A stretch of 64,000 nucleotides of DNA, taken from positions 62,001 to 126,000 of the forward strand of contig CAVRLB010000006.1 in NCBI GenBank assembly GCA_963722295.1. The letters run 5' to 3'. Source of the DNA: Brooklawnia sp032229645. Lineage in GTDB: Bacteria > Actinomycetota > Actinomycetes > Propionibacteriales > Propionibacteriaceae. The position numbers and the translations under genes were made by a program. The notes beneath the pieces are model-generated. The model had not been told where the DNA came from. It searched no databases and saw only the letters and a list, made by a program, of their open reading frames with translations. This document shows positions 9,056 to 17,312 of this stretch, piece by piece. Position 1 is the first letter of the stretch. Each line of letters starts with the position of its first letter.

Positions 9056-10378
9056 TCAGAACAGCAGCGCGAGTTCCGGCTCGGAGAGCACCGTCGAGAC
9101 ATCGGCGAGGAACTGCGAACCCTGCTCGCCGTCGATCAGCTGATGGTCGAAGCTGACGGCCAGCGTGGTCACCCAACGCGGCTCGATCCGCTCGTGGTCA
9201 CCGCTGCCGACAACCCAAGGCCGCCGCTTGATGGCACCCATCGCCAGGATCGCCGACTCGTCCCCATTGATGATCGGGGTGCCGGTATCGATGCCGAAGA
9301 CACCGACATTTGTGATGGAGAACGTGCCGCCGGAATAATCAGCAGGCTGCAGCCGGCCCTCACGCGCGGTGACAACCAGTTCGTTGATGGCGCGGCAGAG
9401 CTCGACCAGATTCATCTTGTCGGCTCCATTGATCACCGGGACGAGCAACCCGCGCGGGGTTGCAGCGGCGATACCCAGGTTGACGTCGTCGTGGTAGATG
9501 ATCTGGCCGGCATCGGCGTCCCAGGTGGCGTTCAGCTCGGGGTGCCTCGCCAGGGCCAGGCAAACCGCCTTGGCGTGGATCAGCAGCGGCGAGACGTGCA
9601 GATCGCGGAACTCACGGCGGGCCTTCAGTCTGTCGACCAGGGACCTCATCGCGGAGACATCGATGGTGTTGAACTCGGTGACATGCACATGTTTGGCCAC
9701 CGATGCCGCCACATTCTGCGCGGTCGCCTTGCGAACACCGCGGATCGGTGCGGTGTGCCCGGCGAGCGAGTCGGACGTGGACCGGCCGGCGGGCGCTGCC
9801 ATCGCAGACTGGCCCAGCCCGGCGGCGGCCTCGACATCCTCCCTACTCACCGTGCCGTTGGGGCCCGTGGGGCGGACACTGCCGAGCTTGACCCCCAGAT
9901 CGCGCGCCAGCCTGCGGACCAGTGGCTTGGCCAGCACCTTGCCCACCGCGGTGGTGATGGGACCCTGCTGTTCGGCGGCCTGGGCTTCGGGCTGTGGCGC
10001 TGGCGCCTGGGTCGCCGGACGCCGCCTGCTCGTCGGCTCGGGCAACGGCCCCGAGCCCACCAGATGCTGCGGTTGATCGTCCGGCTCGCTCTCGGCGTCG
10101 TCGGTGCCGGCGGGCTGTGCAGCAGGTTCTGGCGCATCGCCCGAGCCGTCGTCGATCTCGATGATCGGGGTGCCGACATCAACGGTCTCGCCCACCGAAA
10201 CCACCAGCCGGAGCACCGTGCCCGAGACCGGGCTGGGTAGTTCGACCAGCGATTTGGCGGTCTCGATCTCGACGAGTACGTCGTTGATGCGCACCTCGTC
10301 GCCCTCGGAGACCAGCCACTGGGTGATTTCGGCCTCGGTCAAGCCTTCGCCGGGATCGGGGAGTTTGAATGCGAACAT
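9056..10378 (-). CDS. bkdC: Branched-chain alpha-keto acid dehydrogenase E2 (dihydrolipoamide acyltransferase)
   Basis: 440 residues. A single lipoyl domain (residues 1-77, lipoyl-Lys42 in IETAKSLVELPSP) is followed by a Pro/Ala/Glu-rich linker, a peripheral subunit-binding domain (about 130-170, LAKPLVRRLARDLGVKLGSV) and the C-terminal acyltransferase domain, whose catalytic motif is VSFDHQLIDGEQGSQFL near residue 410. It transfers the acyl group from E1 to CoA. It follows the E1beta gene by 14 bp. Pyruvate dehydrogenase E2 is possible, but the separate E1alpha/E1beta and single lipoyl domain favour the branched-chain complex. Confidence 0.88.
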   Translation of the reverse strand: MFAFKLPDPGEGLTEAEITQWLVSEGDEVRINDVLVEIETAKSLVELPSPVSGTVLRLVVSVGETVDVGTPIIEIDDGSGDAPEPAAQPAGTDDAESEPDDQPQHLVGSGPLPEPTSRRRPATQAPAPQPEAQAAEQQGPITTAVGKVLAKPLVRRLARDLGVKLGSVRPTGPNGTVSREDVEAAAGLGQSAMAAPAGRSTSDSLAGHTAPIRGVRKATAQNVAASVAKHVHVTEFNTIDVSAMRSLVDRLKARREFRDLHVSPLLIHAKAVCLALARHPELNATWDADAGQIIYHDDVNLGIAAATPRGLLVPVINGADKMNLVELCRAINELVVTAREGRLQPADYSGGTFSITNVGVFGIDTGTPIINGDESAILAMGAIKRRPWVVGSGDHERIEPRWVTTLAVSFDHQLIDGEQGSQFLADVSTVLSEPELALLF

Positions 10379-10392
10379 TCTGATCGTCCTTG

Positions 10393-11424
10393 TCAGTAAG
10401 CCAGAGATTGATCGACGGCCGCCAGTATCCGGTCCAGGTTCGGCAGCCAGTCGGACTCCAGCTTGCTGGGAGGATACGGGGTGTCGTAGCCGGTCACCCG
10501 CAGCACGGGCGATTCCATCACGTAGAAGAGTTCTTCGTGCAGCCTGGCCGCGAGCTCTGCGCCGGGGCCGTAGTTGCGCTGCGCCTCGTGGACGACGATC
10601 GCCCGCGAGGTGTGCTCGACGCTGGCGGCGATCGTCGCGAAGTCGAGCGGCTGCAGGCTGCGCACATCGACGACCTCGATGCTGCGCCCCTCCTGCTCGG
10701 CGGCGGCCGCGGCATCCAGGCAGCTGCGTACCATCGGACCCCAGCAGATCAGCGTGAGATCGCTGCCCTCACGCACGACCGCAGCGTCGTGCAGACCGTG
10801 CGCAGGCGCATTGAGGTGGACGACGCCCTTTTCGTGATAGCGACGCTTGGGCTCGAGGAAGATCACCGGATCAGCTGAGGCGATGGCCTGCTGGATCATC
10901 CAGTAGCCGTCGTTGGGATTCGACGGGCTGACCACGGTGAGCCCGGGCGTATGCGCGAAATACGCCTCGACCGACTCGGAATGGTTCTCGATGCTGCCGA
11001 TTCCTCCCCCATAGGGGAACCGGACGACCACGGGCAGCTCGACGCGGCCTTGGGAACGGAAGCGCAGCTTGGCCAGCTGCTGGGTGATCTGGTCGAAGCC
11101 GGGGAAGACGAAGCCGTCGAACTGCAATTCGACGACCGGACGATAGCCCCGCTGTGCCATCCCGATGGCGGTACCGATCAGCCCGGACTCGGACAGCGGC
11201 GAATCCAGCACCCGATCGGGGCCGAACTCGCCCTGCAGGCGTTCGGTGACCCGGAAGACACCGCCGAGCGAGCCGATGTCCTCGCCGTAGAGCAGCACCT
11301 TGTCGTCCGCAGCGAGCGCGGCGCGCATACCGGCGTTCAGCGCCTTGGCAAGGGTGAGGGTCTTGGTAGTCTCGCCGGTTTCGGCTGGGGACTGCGCAGT
11401 GCTCATGGCTGGGGTGGAGCTCAC
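10393..11424 (-). CDS. bkdB: Branched-chain alpha-keto acid dehydrogenase E1 beta subunit
   Basis: 343 residues, a transketolase-like E1beta. The pyrimidine-binding domain has LLYGEDIGSLGGVFRVTERL, then DSPLSESGLIGTAIGMAQRG and VELQFDGFVFPGFDQITQQL. The C-terminal domain has VVHEAQRNYGPGAELAARLH near residue 280. It pairs with E1alpha to decarboxylate branched-chain 2-oxo acids with thiamine diphosphate. The GTG start at 11424 overlaps the E1alpha stop by 4 bp (GTGA), implying translational coupling; the ATG at 11406 is an alternative with no better ribosome binding site. Confidence 0.9.
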   Translation of the reverse strand: MSSTPAMSTAQSPAETGETTKTLTLAKALNAGMRAALAADDKVLLYGEDIGSLGGVFRVTERLQGEFGPDRVLDSPLSESGLIGTAIGMAQRGYRPVVELQFDGFVFPGFDQITQQLAKLRFRSQGRVELPVVVRFPYGGGIGSIENHSESVEAYFAHTPGLTVVSPSNPNDGYWMIQQAIASADPVIFLEPKRRYHEKGVVHLNAPAHGLHDAAVVREGSDLTLICWGPMVRSCLDAAAAAEQEGRSIEVVDVRSLQPLDFATIAASVEHTSRAIVVHEAQRNYGPGAELAARLHEELFYVMESPVLRVTGYDTPYPPSKLESDWLPNLDRILAAVDQSLAY

Positions 11425-12569
11425 AGCGCAGCCGCCTGGACGACCTGCGCGCGCTGCGCGATCAGATCGGGGGTGGGCTGAGCGTAGACCCGGTCGAAGA
11501 TCTCTTCGAGCTTGGGCGTCGTCACATTGTTGACGGCCGAACGCACCTGCTCACCGAAGGCTTCGGCCTCTTGGTCGAGATGAGCCTGCCGGGCATCGTC
11601 CCAGACACCTTCGCTACGAAGCCAGGCCTCGGTGCGGGTCAGCGGATCCTTGATCTGCCACTCGGCGGTCTCGTCCTTGCTGCGGTACTTGGTGGGATCG
11701 TCGCTGGTGGTGTGGGCGCCCATCCGGTACGTGAAGGCCTCGATGAAGGTGGGGCCTTCGCCGTTGCGGGCACGGGCCAGGGCCCACTGGGTGGCTGCGT
11801 GCACGGCGAGCACGTCGTTGCCGTCGACCCGCACGCTCGGGATGCCGAATCCCCAGGCTCGCTGGTAGAGCGGGACGACCGACTGCCGCTCGACAGGTTC
11901 GCTGATGGCCCACTGGTTGTTGACGCACAGGAAGACCGCAGGTGCCTGGTAGGCGGCGGCGAAGATATAGGCCTCGTTGACGTCGCCCTCGCTGATGGCT
12001 CCGTCGCCGTGGACGATCAGGCTGACCCCGTCGTCGGCGGCCGAATCGAACTGCCGGTCACGCGCCTGACCCATCGCGTAGCCGACACCGTGCAGGGTGT
12101 GACCGCCGATGACCATGTTGAGGTGGTGGAAGTGCACCTCTTCGGCGTCCCAATCGCCGGTCTCCTGACCAGTGAAGATGCCGAGGATCCGCTCGACAGG
12201 CAATCCCATCAGCATCGCGAGACCGTGTTCGCGGTGGCTGGGGAAGACGTGGTCGTATTGGCCGAGAGCGGCATGGACGCCCACCTGGATGGCCTCCTGG
12301 CCGAGCAGCGGGGCCCACAAGCTGAGCTGGCCCTTGCGCTGCATGGCGGTGGCCTCGGTGTCGAAACGCCTGATCAAGGTCATGTCGCTGAGCATCTCGG
12401 CGACCTGCTCACCGCTGAGTGTCGGCGCGAAGTCGGGATCGTCGATCAGGCTGCCGTCGGGGTCGAGCAACTGCACGATGGGTACCTCGGCAGGCTGCGG
12501 GGGCTGGAAGCGTCCCGGCCGAGCAGTGGTCTGGGCGGTGGGCCATCCAACAGACATCGCACTGTTCAC
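11421..12569 (-). CDS. bkdA: Branched-chain alpha-keto acid dehydrogenase E1 alpha subunit
   Basis: 382 residues with the thiamine diphosphate motif VHGDGAISEGDVNEAYIFAA through FLCVNNQWAISEPV (GDG...NN). It also has FPSHREHGLAMLMGLP and the E1alpha phosphorylation-loop-like YRMGAHTTSDDPTKYRS, whose conserved His/Arg contact the cofactor. The start is placed at the GTG at 12569 because AGGAGG lies 5 bases upstream; an ATG 27 bases earlier would put that site inside the coding region. It is the first gene of the E1alpha-E1beta-E2 operon. Two related AACCTACG-containing sites lie just upstream. Confidence 0.92.
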   Translation of the reverse strand: MNSAMSVGWPTAQTTARPGRFQPPQPAEVPIVQLLDPDGSLIDDPDFAPTLSGEQVAEMLSDMTLIRRFDTEATAMQRKGQLSLWAPLLGQEAIQVGVHAALGQYDHVFPSHREHGLAMLMGLPVERILGIFTGQETGDWDAEEVHFHHLNMVIGGHTLHGVGYAMGQARDRQFDSAADDGVSLIVHGDGAISEGDVNEAYIFAAAYQAPAVFLCVNNQWAISEPVERQSVVPLYQRAWGFGIPSVRVDGNDVLAVHAATQWALARARNGEGPTFIEAFTYRMGAHTTSDDPTKYRSKDETAEWQIKDPLTRTEAWLRSEGVWDDARQAHLDQEAEAFGEQVRSAVNNVTTPKLEEIFDRVYAQPTPDLIAQRAQVVQAAAL

Positions 12570-12596
12570 AAGGACCTCCTGGCGTCGGTTCGTCAT

Positions 12597-12616
12597 AACC
12601 TACCGGATCGTAGGTT
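12597..12616. promoter_or_regulatory. Operator-like inverted repeat, proximal copy
   Basis: AACCTAC and GTAGGTT arms (7 bp) flank a 6-bp spacer, 28 bp upstream of the bkd GTG start. On the minus strand it reads AACCTACGATCCGGTAGGTT. A related copy lies 33 bp further upstream. A pair of similar sites three helical turns apart suggests cooperative binding by a regulator of the branched-chain operon; its identity is unknown. Confidence 0.5.
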
Positions 12617-12629
12617 CGTTGCCAGTTAC

Positions 12630-12649
12630 AGGTTACCCAACCGTAGGTT
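12630..12649. promoter_or_regulatory. Operator-like repeat, distal copy
   Basis: The minus strand reads AACCTACGGTTGGGTAACCT. It matches the proximal copy at AACCTACG, at the T two bases on, at GGTA and at the final T, with 33 bp between equivalent positions. The dyad is weaker than in the proximal copy. Confidence 0.45.
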
Positions 12650-12718
12650 TCTGCGGAAATCCTTGGACGAACTGAACTGAGCGGCGCCGTTTGTACGGTT
12701 CCCACAAAGATTAGGGAG

Positions 12719-12819
12719 CGAAATGGGCGCTTGCGTCCATTTCGAGCCGAGTGAGTGTTGAGGGCGCAGCCGCGAACACAACGACGAAGGCCGAGAGCAG
12801 CCGAGCTTGCTCGGGCTGC
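12719..12819. repeat. Hairpin-rich intergenic element
   Basis: Three potential stem-loops lie close together. At 12719-12744, CGAAATGG and CCATTTCG arms enclose a GC-rich loop. A GTGTT/AACAC pair at about 12755-12780 encloses GAGGGCGCAGCCGCG. At 12797-12819, GCAGCCGAG pairs with CTCGGGCTGC around TTG. No T-run follows, so an intrinsic terminator is not obvious. It may be a dispersed REP-like intergenic element; that needs a genome-wide match. Confidence 0.45.
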
Positions 12820-12930
12820 CGCGCAGCAGCTACCCAAAGCGGCAGGCGCTACCGAAATGCGCGCGCAACGATCACACCAGCTGCCGCGAATCGCGAAACA
12901 CTGCCGAACATTCGCTAGCCGCTGTTACTC

Positions 12931-13150
12931 CCGGCAGCCGCCTGCTCCGGGCCCGAGCATTCCGGCAGCCACTGCTACTTCCGGCAGCCGCCTGCTCCGG
13001 ACCCGAGCATTCCGGCAGCCACTGCTACTTCCGGCAGCCGCCTGCTCCGGACCCGAGCATTCCGGCAGCCGCTGCTACGCCCGGCAGCCGCTACCTCGGA
13101 GCCCGAGCATTCCGGCAGCCACTGCTACTTCCGGCAGCCGACGCTCCGGA
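12931..13150. repeat. 50-bp tandem repeat, four full units plus a partial one
   Basis: Head-to-tail units at 12931-12980, 12981-13030, 13031-13080 and 13081-13130, with a fifth, partial unit from 13131. Units 1 and 2 differ at a single base; 3 and 4 carry more changes. Each unit holds CCGGCAGCC twice. As 50 is not a multiple of three the frame shifts in every unit, so it does not encode a repeated peptide. With the hairpins and operator sites it fills the roughly 600-bp gene-free gap between bkdA and the carbamoyltransferase gene. Confidence 0.9.
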
Positions 13151-13166
13151 CGATCTGGAGGGTCGA

Positions 13167-14177
13167 TCAGTCGCCCAAGGTGGCGACCATCACCGCCTTG
13201 ATGGTGTGCATCCGGTTGCCCGCCTCATCGAAGATGATGTCGGCATTGGCCTGGAAGACCTCGTCGGTGATCTCCAAGGCGTCCATACCGCTCGCCTCAT
13301 AGACCTCGCGCCCGACCGTGGTATCGAGATCGTGATACGCGGGCAGGCAGTGCATCACCTTGACATTCTTGTTGCCGGTCAGCCCCAGCAGCCCGGAATT
13401 GACCTGGTAGTCGCGCAGCGCCGCGATACGAGACACCCAGGCGTCCTTCGACTCGCCCATCGACACCCAGACATCGGTGCAGATGATGTCGGCGCCCTTG
13501 ACTCCTGCCGCGATGTCGTCGGTGATGGTGATCTGTGCGCCGGACCCATCGGCCAGCTGCCGCGCCTGGAGCACCACGTCTGCTGCTGGCTGGAACTCCT
13601 CGGGCGCGACGATGCGAACGTCCGAACCCATCAGCGCGCTCGAGACCAGAATCGAGTTGCCCATGTTGTAGCGTGCATCGCCGACATAGGCGATCGATAC
13701 CTGGTCGAGGTCGCGTCCGAGGTATTCGCGGATCGTCAGCTGATCGGCCAGCATCTGCGTCGGATGCCATTCGTTGGTCAGCCCATTCCAGACCGGCACC
13801 CCTGCGTAACGGGCCAGCGTCTCGACCCGCTCCTGCCCGAAGCCCCGGTATTCGATGCCGTCGTAGATCTTGCCCAGCACCTGCGCGGTGTCGGCGACCG
13901 ACTCCTTGTGACCCAGTTGAGAGCCCGCGGGATCCAGATAGGTGCAGTGCGCCCCCTGATCGTGAGCGGCCACCTCGAATGAGCAACGCGTGCGGGTCGA
14001 GGTCTTCTCGAAGATCAGCGCGATATTGCGTCCGGCCATGCGCTGCTGCTCACGACGCTCACGCTTGGCCTGCTTGAGTTCCGCCGACAGGTCGAGCAGA
14101 TAGGCCCACTCGTCGCGGGTGAAGTCGGCTTCCTTGAGGAAATGTCGCTTGTGCAGATCCGGCATGCCGGAAAGCAT
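13167..14177 (-). CDS. argF: Ornithine carbamoyltransferase
   Basis: 336 residues, the length of the catabolic/Gram-negative type. It interconverts ornithine plus carbamoyl phosphate with citrulline. Carbamoyl-phosphate binding is shown by EKTSTRTRCSFEVAAHD (residues 56-72) and HPTQ in NEWHPTQMLADQL near 141. Ornithine binding and catalysis are shown by VWVSMGESKD and MHCLPAYHD near 279. No arc or arg genes adjoin it, so an anabolic (argF) or arginine-deiminase (arcB) role cannot be decided. The ATG at 14177 and that at 14165 are both possible starts; neither has a strong ribosome binding site. Confidence 0.93.
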   Translation of the reverse strand: MLSGMPDLHKRHFLKEADFTRDEWAYLLDLSAELKQAKRERREQQRMAGRNIALIFEKTSTRTRCSFEVAAHDQGAHCTYLDPAGSQLGHKESVADTAQVLGKIYDGIEYRGFGQERVETLARYAGVPVWNGLTNEWHPTQMLADQLTIREYLGRDLDQVSIAYVGDARYNMGNSILVSSALMGSDVRIVAPEEFQPAADVVLQARQLADGSGAQITITDDIAAGVKGADIICTDVWVSMGESKDAWVSRIAALRDYQVNSGLLGLTGNKNVKVMHCLPAYHDLDTTVGREVYEASGMDALEITDEVFQANADIIFDEAGNRMHTIKAVMVATLGD

Positions 14178-14221
14178 AATGCCTGCCTGCGCTGATCGAC
14201 GCCATCCGCGGCGCCCGCGAT

Positions 14222-14227
14222 TAGGCT
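14222..14227 (+). promoter_or_regulatory. -10 element (TAGGCT) for a leaderless transcript
   Basis: TAnnnT hexamer ending 6 bases before the ATG at 14234, with no ribosome binding site. The transcript would start at or within a base or two of the start codon. Confidence 0.5.
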
Positions 14228-14233
14228 GGGTGC

Positions 14234-14968
14234 ATGACTCTGTTTCTGGTCGGTGGAGGTCCCTCGCAAACGCTCGCGCCGGTGCTCGACGCCTTCGTCC
14301 GGGAGGTCCGCGACCGCGGCGAAAGGGTCGCTATCGCCCTGCTCGGTTCGGCTGGCGAGTCGGCGGCCTCGCTCGACAACTACGCCGAACCGATCATCGC
14401 TCGCTATCCGGAGGTGCTGATCGAACCGATCTGGCTGACCGACGAGGACGAGGGTCCGATCGAGTGGCCGGCCGAGCCGGAGAACCTCGCCGGCCTGATC
14501 GTGGCCGGCGGCTGGACACCCGGCTACCTCGAAGCGCTGAGCGGCTGGCGCGAGACGATCTCGACCCTGGTGCGCCGCGGCATCCCCTATCTGGGTTGGT
14601 CGGCCGGTGCGATGGTGGTCGGACGACACGCCATCGTCGGCGGCTGGCAGCATGGGGGGCGCCAGGTGGTGCCGGAGATCGTCGGCGAAGGGTCGACCGA
14701 ACTCGACATCCGCGACGGCCTCGCCCTGATCGGTCCGAGCATCGAGACCCATGCCGACACTCAGTACCTGATCGGACGAGCACTGGCCGCCTTGCAGATC
14801 GGCCCGATGAGCACGGTCGCGGCGATCGATGAGGAGACCGCACTTGTCATCGATGTCTCGTCCGGGCGCACCAAGGTCGTCGGACGCGGCAAGGTCACCT
14901 GGGTCACGGCGGACGGCGACCGGTTGCTCGTCCGCTTCGAACCGCGCAACCCCGCAGCTGGCGGCTGA
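14234..14968 (+). CDS. Peptidase S51-like (class I glutamine amidotransferase-like) protein
   Basis: 244 residues. The N-terminus MTLFLVGGGPSQTLAPVLDAF and the nucleophile elbow YLGWSAGAMVVG near residue 122 match the dipeptidase E/cyanophycinase-like S51 group, where the Ser of GxSAG is the nucleophile. Possible roles are hydrolysis of aspartyl dipeptides or small isoaspartyl/cyanophycin-like peptides; the substrate cannot be read from the sequence. It is a single gene behind a leaderless-type promoter. The response regulator gene starts 58 bp downstream on the same strand. Confidence 0.7.
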   Translation: MTLFLVGGGPSQTLAPVLDAFVREVRDRGERVAIALLGSAGESAASLDNYAEPIIARYPEVLIEPIWLTDEDEGPIEWPAEPENLAGLIVAGGWTPGYLEALSGWRETISTLVRRGIPYLGWSAGAMVVGRHAIVGGWQHGGRQVVPEIVGEGSTELDIRDGLALIGPSIETHADTQYLIGRALAALQIGPMSTVAAIDEETALVIDVSSGRTKVVGRGKVTWVTADGDRLLVRFEPRNPAAGG

Positions 14969-15026
14969 GAAACTGCGACAGTCGAGCCCTCCGGGCAGGC
15001 ACGCTCGAATGTGGCAATCTATAGCT

Positions 15027-15716
15027 ATGCATATCCTCGTGGTTGATGATGACCAGGCCGTTCGCGATTCCCTGGCTCGTTCGCTGCAATATGGCAGCGG
15101 CTACGAGGTAAGCACGGCTGAGGATGGACTCGAGGCACTCGCCAAGCTCTCGTCCACTCGTCCGGACGCAGTAGTCATGGATGTCATGATGCCCAGGCTT
15201 GACGGCTTGGAGACCACCCGGATGCTCCGGCAGTCCGGCAATGACGTGCCCATCCTCATCCTGACGGCCCGCGATGCGGTCGGCGACCGGGTGGACGGGC
15301 TCGACGCCGGCGCCGACGATTACATGGTCAAGCCATTCTCGCTGGAGGAACTCACCGCCAGGATCCGGGCGCTGACCCGGCGGTCTCGTCCCGAATCGGA
15401 CGCAGCACCCGAGACCCTGGTCTTCGATGATCTGCGGATGGATACCTCGTCGCGCGAGGTGACCCGGCGGGGACGGCGGATCAGTCTGACCCGCACCGAA
15501 TTTGCCCTGCTGCAGACCTTCATGGAGCATCCGCGCCATGTGCTGGAACGCAGCTGGCTGCTCAACGAGGTCTGGGGCTTCGATTTCCCCACGACGGCGA
15601 ACTCGCTTGAGGTGTACATCGGCTATCTTCGCCGCAAGACCGAGCAAGAGGGCGAGCCCCGCCTGATTCACACCGTGCGCGGCGTCGGCTACGTCCTGCG
15701 CGAAACCGCCCCGTGA
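15027..15716 (+). CDS. Two-component response regulator, OmpR/MprA type
   Basis: 229 residues. The receiver domain (residues 1-115) has acidic residues in VVDDDQ, the phosphoryl-acceptor Asp in AVVMDVMMPRLDGLE near 52, the conserved Thr in ILTARDA and the Lys in DDYMVKPFSLEEL. The C-terminal OmpR winged helix runs to the end (LTRTEFALLQTFMEHP, TVRGVGYVLR). Actinobacterial relatives include MprA, the regulator of the envelope stress response. The ATG at 15027 begins MHILVVDDD; a longer upstream frame overlaps the S51 gene and is spurious. It overlaps the kinase gene by 4 bp. Confidence 0.92.
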   Translation: MHILVVDDDQAVRDSLARSLQYGSGYEVSTAEDGLEALAKLSSTRPDAVVMDVMMPRLDGLETTRMLRQSGNDVPILILTARDAVGDRVDGLDAGADDYMVKPFSLEELTARIRALTRRSRPESDAAPETLVFDDLRMDTSSREVTRRGRRISLTRTEFALLQTFMEHPRHVLERSWLLNEVWGFDFPTTANSLEVYIGYLRRKTEQEGEPRLIHTVRGVGYVLRETAP

Positions 15717-17146
15717 TCCGCCGGGTACGTGATCTGCTGCGCCGCACCGAACGCAACTCATTGCAGATGCGGCTGGCCTATCTGACGGCCTTCGGGGTAG
15801 CGGTCGCGGCCTTATGTATCGGCATGGCAACCTACCTCACCGCGCGTACGTCGATGTACAACCAGCTCGATCAGGAGTTGATCGAAGTCGCCAGCTACGC
15901 GTCCGGCCCGATCAGCACCGACGTGGAGGGCCTGGGTGGGGTGAACGCTTCTGCTCTGCAGGCCGCCAACATCACCATCATGCTGGTGCGCTCCGACAAG
16001 GCGGTCACCCGCGTGCAGGGCACCAGTGACGCTGTCGAGCCCGGCGACCAGGAGATCGCGATCGCTCGCACTCAGCAGGGCAGCTCGACACGGTCGGCCG
16101 TCGGCACCGATTCGAACCACTATCGCGTCGTCGCGGTGCCACTGAATACCGAATCGGGACGATTTGCCATCGTGCTGGCGCGTCCGTTGGGTCCCACCAT
16201 CGCCACGCTGCGTGATATCGGGATGCTCGTTGGGTTCGCCGGCGCGGCGCTCGTCGTCCTCAGCGCGATCATGGGCTACGTCACCGGACGACGACTGATG
16301 GCTCCGCTGCGCGAACTGTCGAGCGCTGTCACCCGAGTCTCGGAAACCGACGAATTGGCGCCGCTCAGCCTGGTCGCCAACACCGGGATCTTCAACGCGG
16401 ACGACATCGGAAATCTCTCGCGCAGTTTCGACACGATGATGCACTCGCTGGCGAGCTCGCGCGATCGGCAGCGCCGGCTCATTGCGGACGCCGGACACGA
16501 GCTGCGGACGCCGTTGACATCGATGCGTACCAATATCGAACTGCTGGTGGCGGACGAAAAGTCGGGCATGCTACCGCCCGGGGCCCGCGCCGAGATCTTG
16601 ACAGATGTTGCGGCACAACTCGGCGAGTTCACCTCGCTGGTCGGCGATCTGGTGCAACTCAGCCGCGACGACGTGGTACAGCCGAGCCGCGAGCCGCTCG
16701 ACTTCGCGGTCGTGGTGGCGGCCGCGGTGGAGCGGGCCAAGCGCCGCGGACCGAACCTCAACTTCGACGTCACCTTGGAACCGCACTTCATCGTCGGCGA
16801 ACCCGACACTTTGGAGCGCGCGGTGACGAACCTGCTCGACAACGCGGTGAAGTTCTCCCCCGAGGGGGCCACCGTGCACGTGCGGATGGCCGGCGACGAA
16901 CTGATCATCTGGGACGAAGGGCCCGGCATCGCCCCGGAGGATCTGCCGAAGATCTTCGACCGGTTCTTCCGCTCGAACAAGTCGCGAAACACGCCGGGCA
17001 CCGGTCTGGGGCTGTCGATCGTCGTCCACACCATCAATGCGCACGGCGGCACGGTGGACGCCTCCAACCAGGAGGGTGCCGGCGCCAAGTTCACCGTGGT
17101 GCTGCCCGCGGCGCCCCCGGAGACCTTGGCCCAGTACGAGGACTGA
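15713..17146 (+). CDS. Two-component sensor histidine kinase, MprB type
   Basis: 477 residues. An N-terminal membrane helix (about 20-45), an extracytoplasmic sensor region (about 45-165), a second helix (about 172-195) and a HAMP domain (GRRLMAPLRELSSAVTRVSE) are followed by HisKA with the phospho-acceptor His in IADAGHELRTPLTSMRTNIE. The ATPase domain has the N box (VTNLLDNAVKFSP), G1 (WDEGPGIAPED), F and G2 (RNTPGTGLGLSIV). The GTG start overlaps the regulator's stop (GTGA). The overall plan matches MprB, although the sensed signal is not evident. Confidence 0.92.
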   Translation: MIRRVRDLLRRTERNSLQMRLAYLTAFGVAVAALCIGMATYLTARTSMYNQLDQELIEVASYASGPISTDVEGLGGVNASALQAANITIMLVRSDKAVTRVQGTSDAVEPGDQEIAIARTQQGSSTRSAVGTDSNHYRVVAVPLNTESGRFAIVLARPLGPTIATLRDIGMLVGFAGAALVVLSAIMGYVTGRRLMAPLRELSSAVTRVSETDELAPLSLVANTGIFNADDIGNLSRSFDTMMHSLASSRDRQRRLIADAGHELRTPLTSMRTNIELLVADEKSGMLPPGARAEILTDVAAQLGEFTSLVGDLVQLSRDDVVQPSREPLDFAVVVAAAVERAKRRGPNLNFDVTLEPHFIVGEPDTLERAVTNLLDNAVKFSPEGATVHVRMAGDELIIWDEGPGIAPEDLPKIFDRFFRSNKSRNTPGTGLGLSIVVHTINAHGGTVDASNQEGAGAKFTVVLPAAPPETLAQYED

Positions 17147-17195
17147 ACCCGACTGAGGCTCAGTTCTGCACATCGCTGGGAACACTGCACCCGAG

Positions 17196-17204
17196 TTATC
17201 CACA
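17196..17204. promoter_or_regulatory. Consensus DnaA box (TTATCCACA)
   Basis: A perfect 9-bp DnaA box in the 166-bp gap between the kinase and ldh stops, with a weaker match (ACATCCACA) a few bases on. No dnaA/dnaN genes or box cluster are nearby, so it is not an origin. It could be an isolated DnaA-binding site or chance. Confidence 0.35.
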
Positions 17205-17312
17205 GATACATCCACACCTTGGGGAAAACTACATCGATGTAACTACGCCGGTGAGAGCTCACTGGCCGACCGGGCCCGAGAGCCCAGCCGGCCAGCATTT
17301 CGAACCAGAGCC

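Noticed and set aside
12931..13150. CRISPR array
   Set aside because: The 50-bp units abut directly with no unique spacers, and no cas genes are present.
12807..13982. Plus-strand open frame running through the 50-bp repeats into argF
   Set aside because: The frame changes within each 50-bp unit and the rest is antisense to a well-supported carbamoyltransferase; no conserved protein.
17147..17312. Replication origin
   Set aside because: Only one good DnaA box, no AT-rich unwinding region and none of the usual dnaA-dnaN-recF neighbours.
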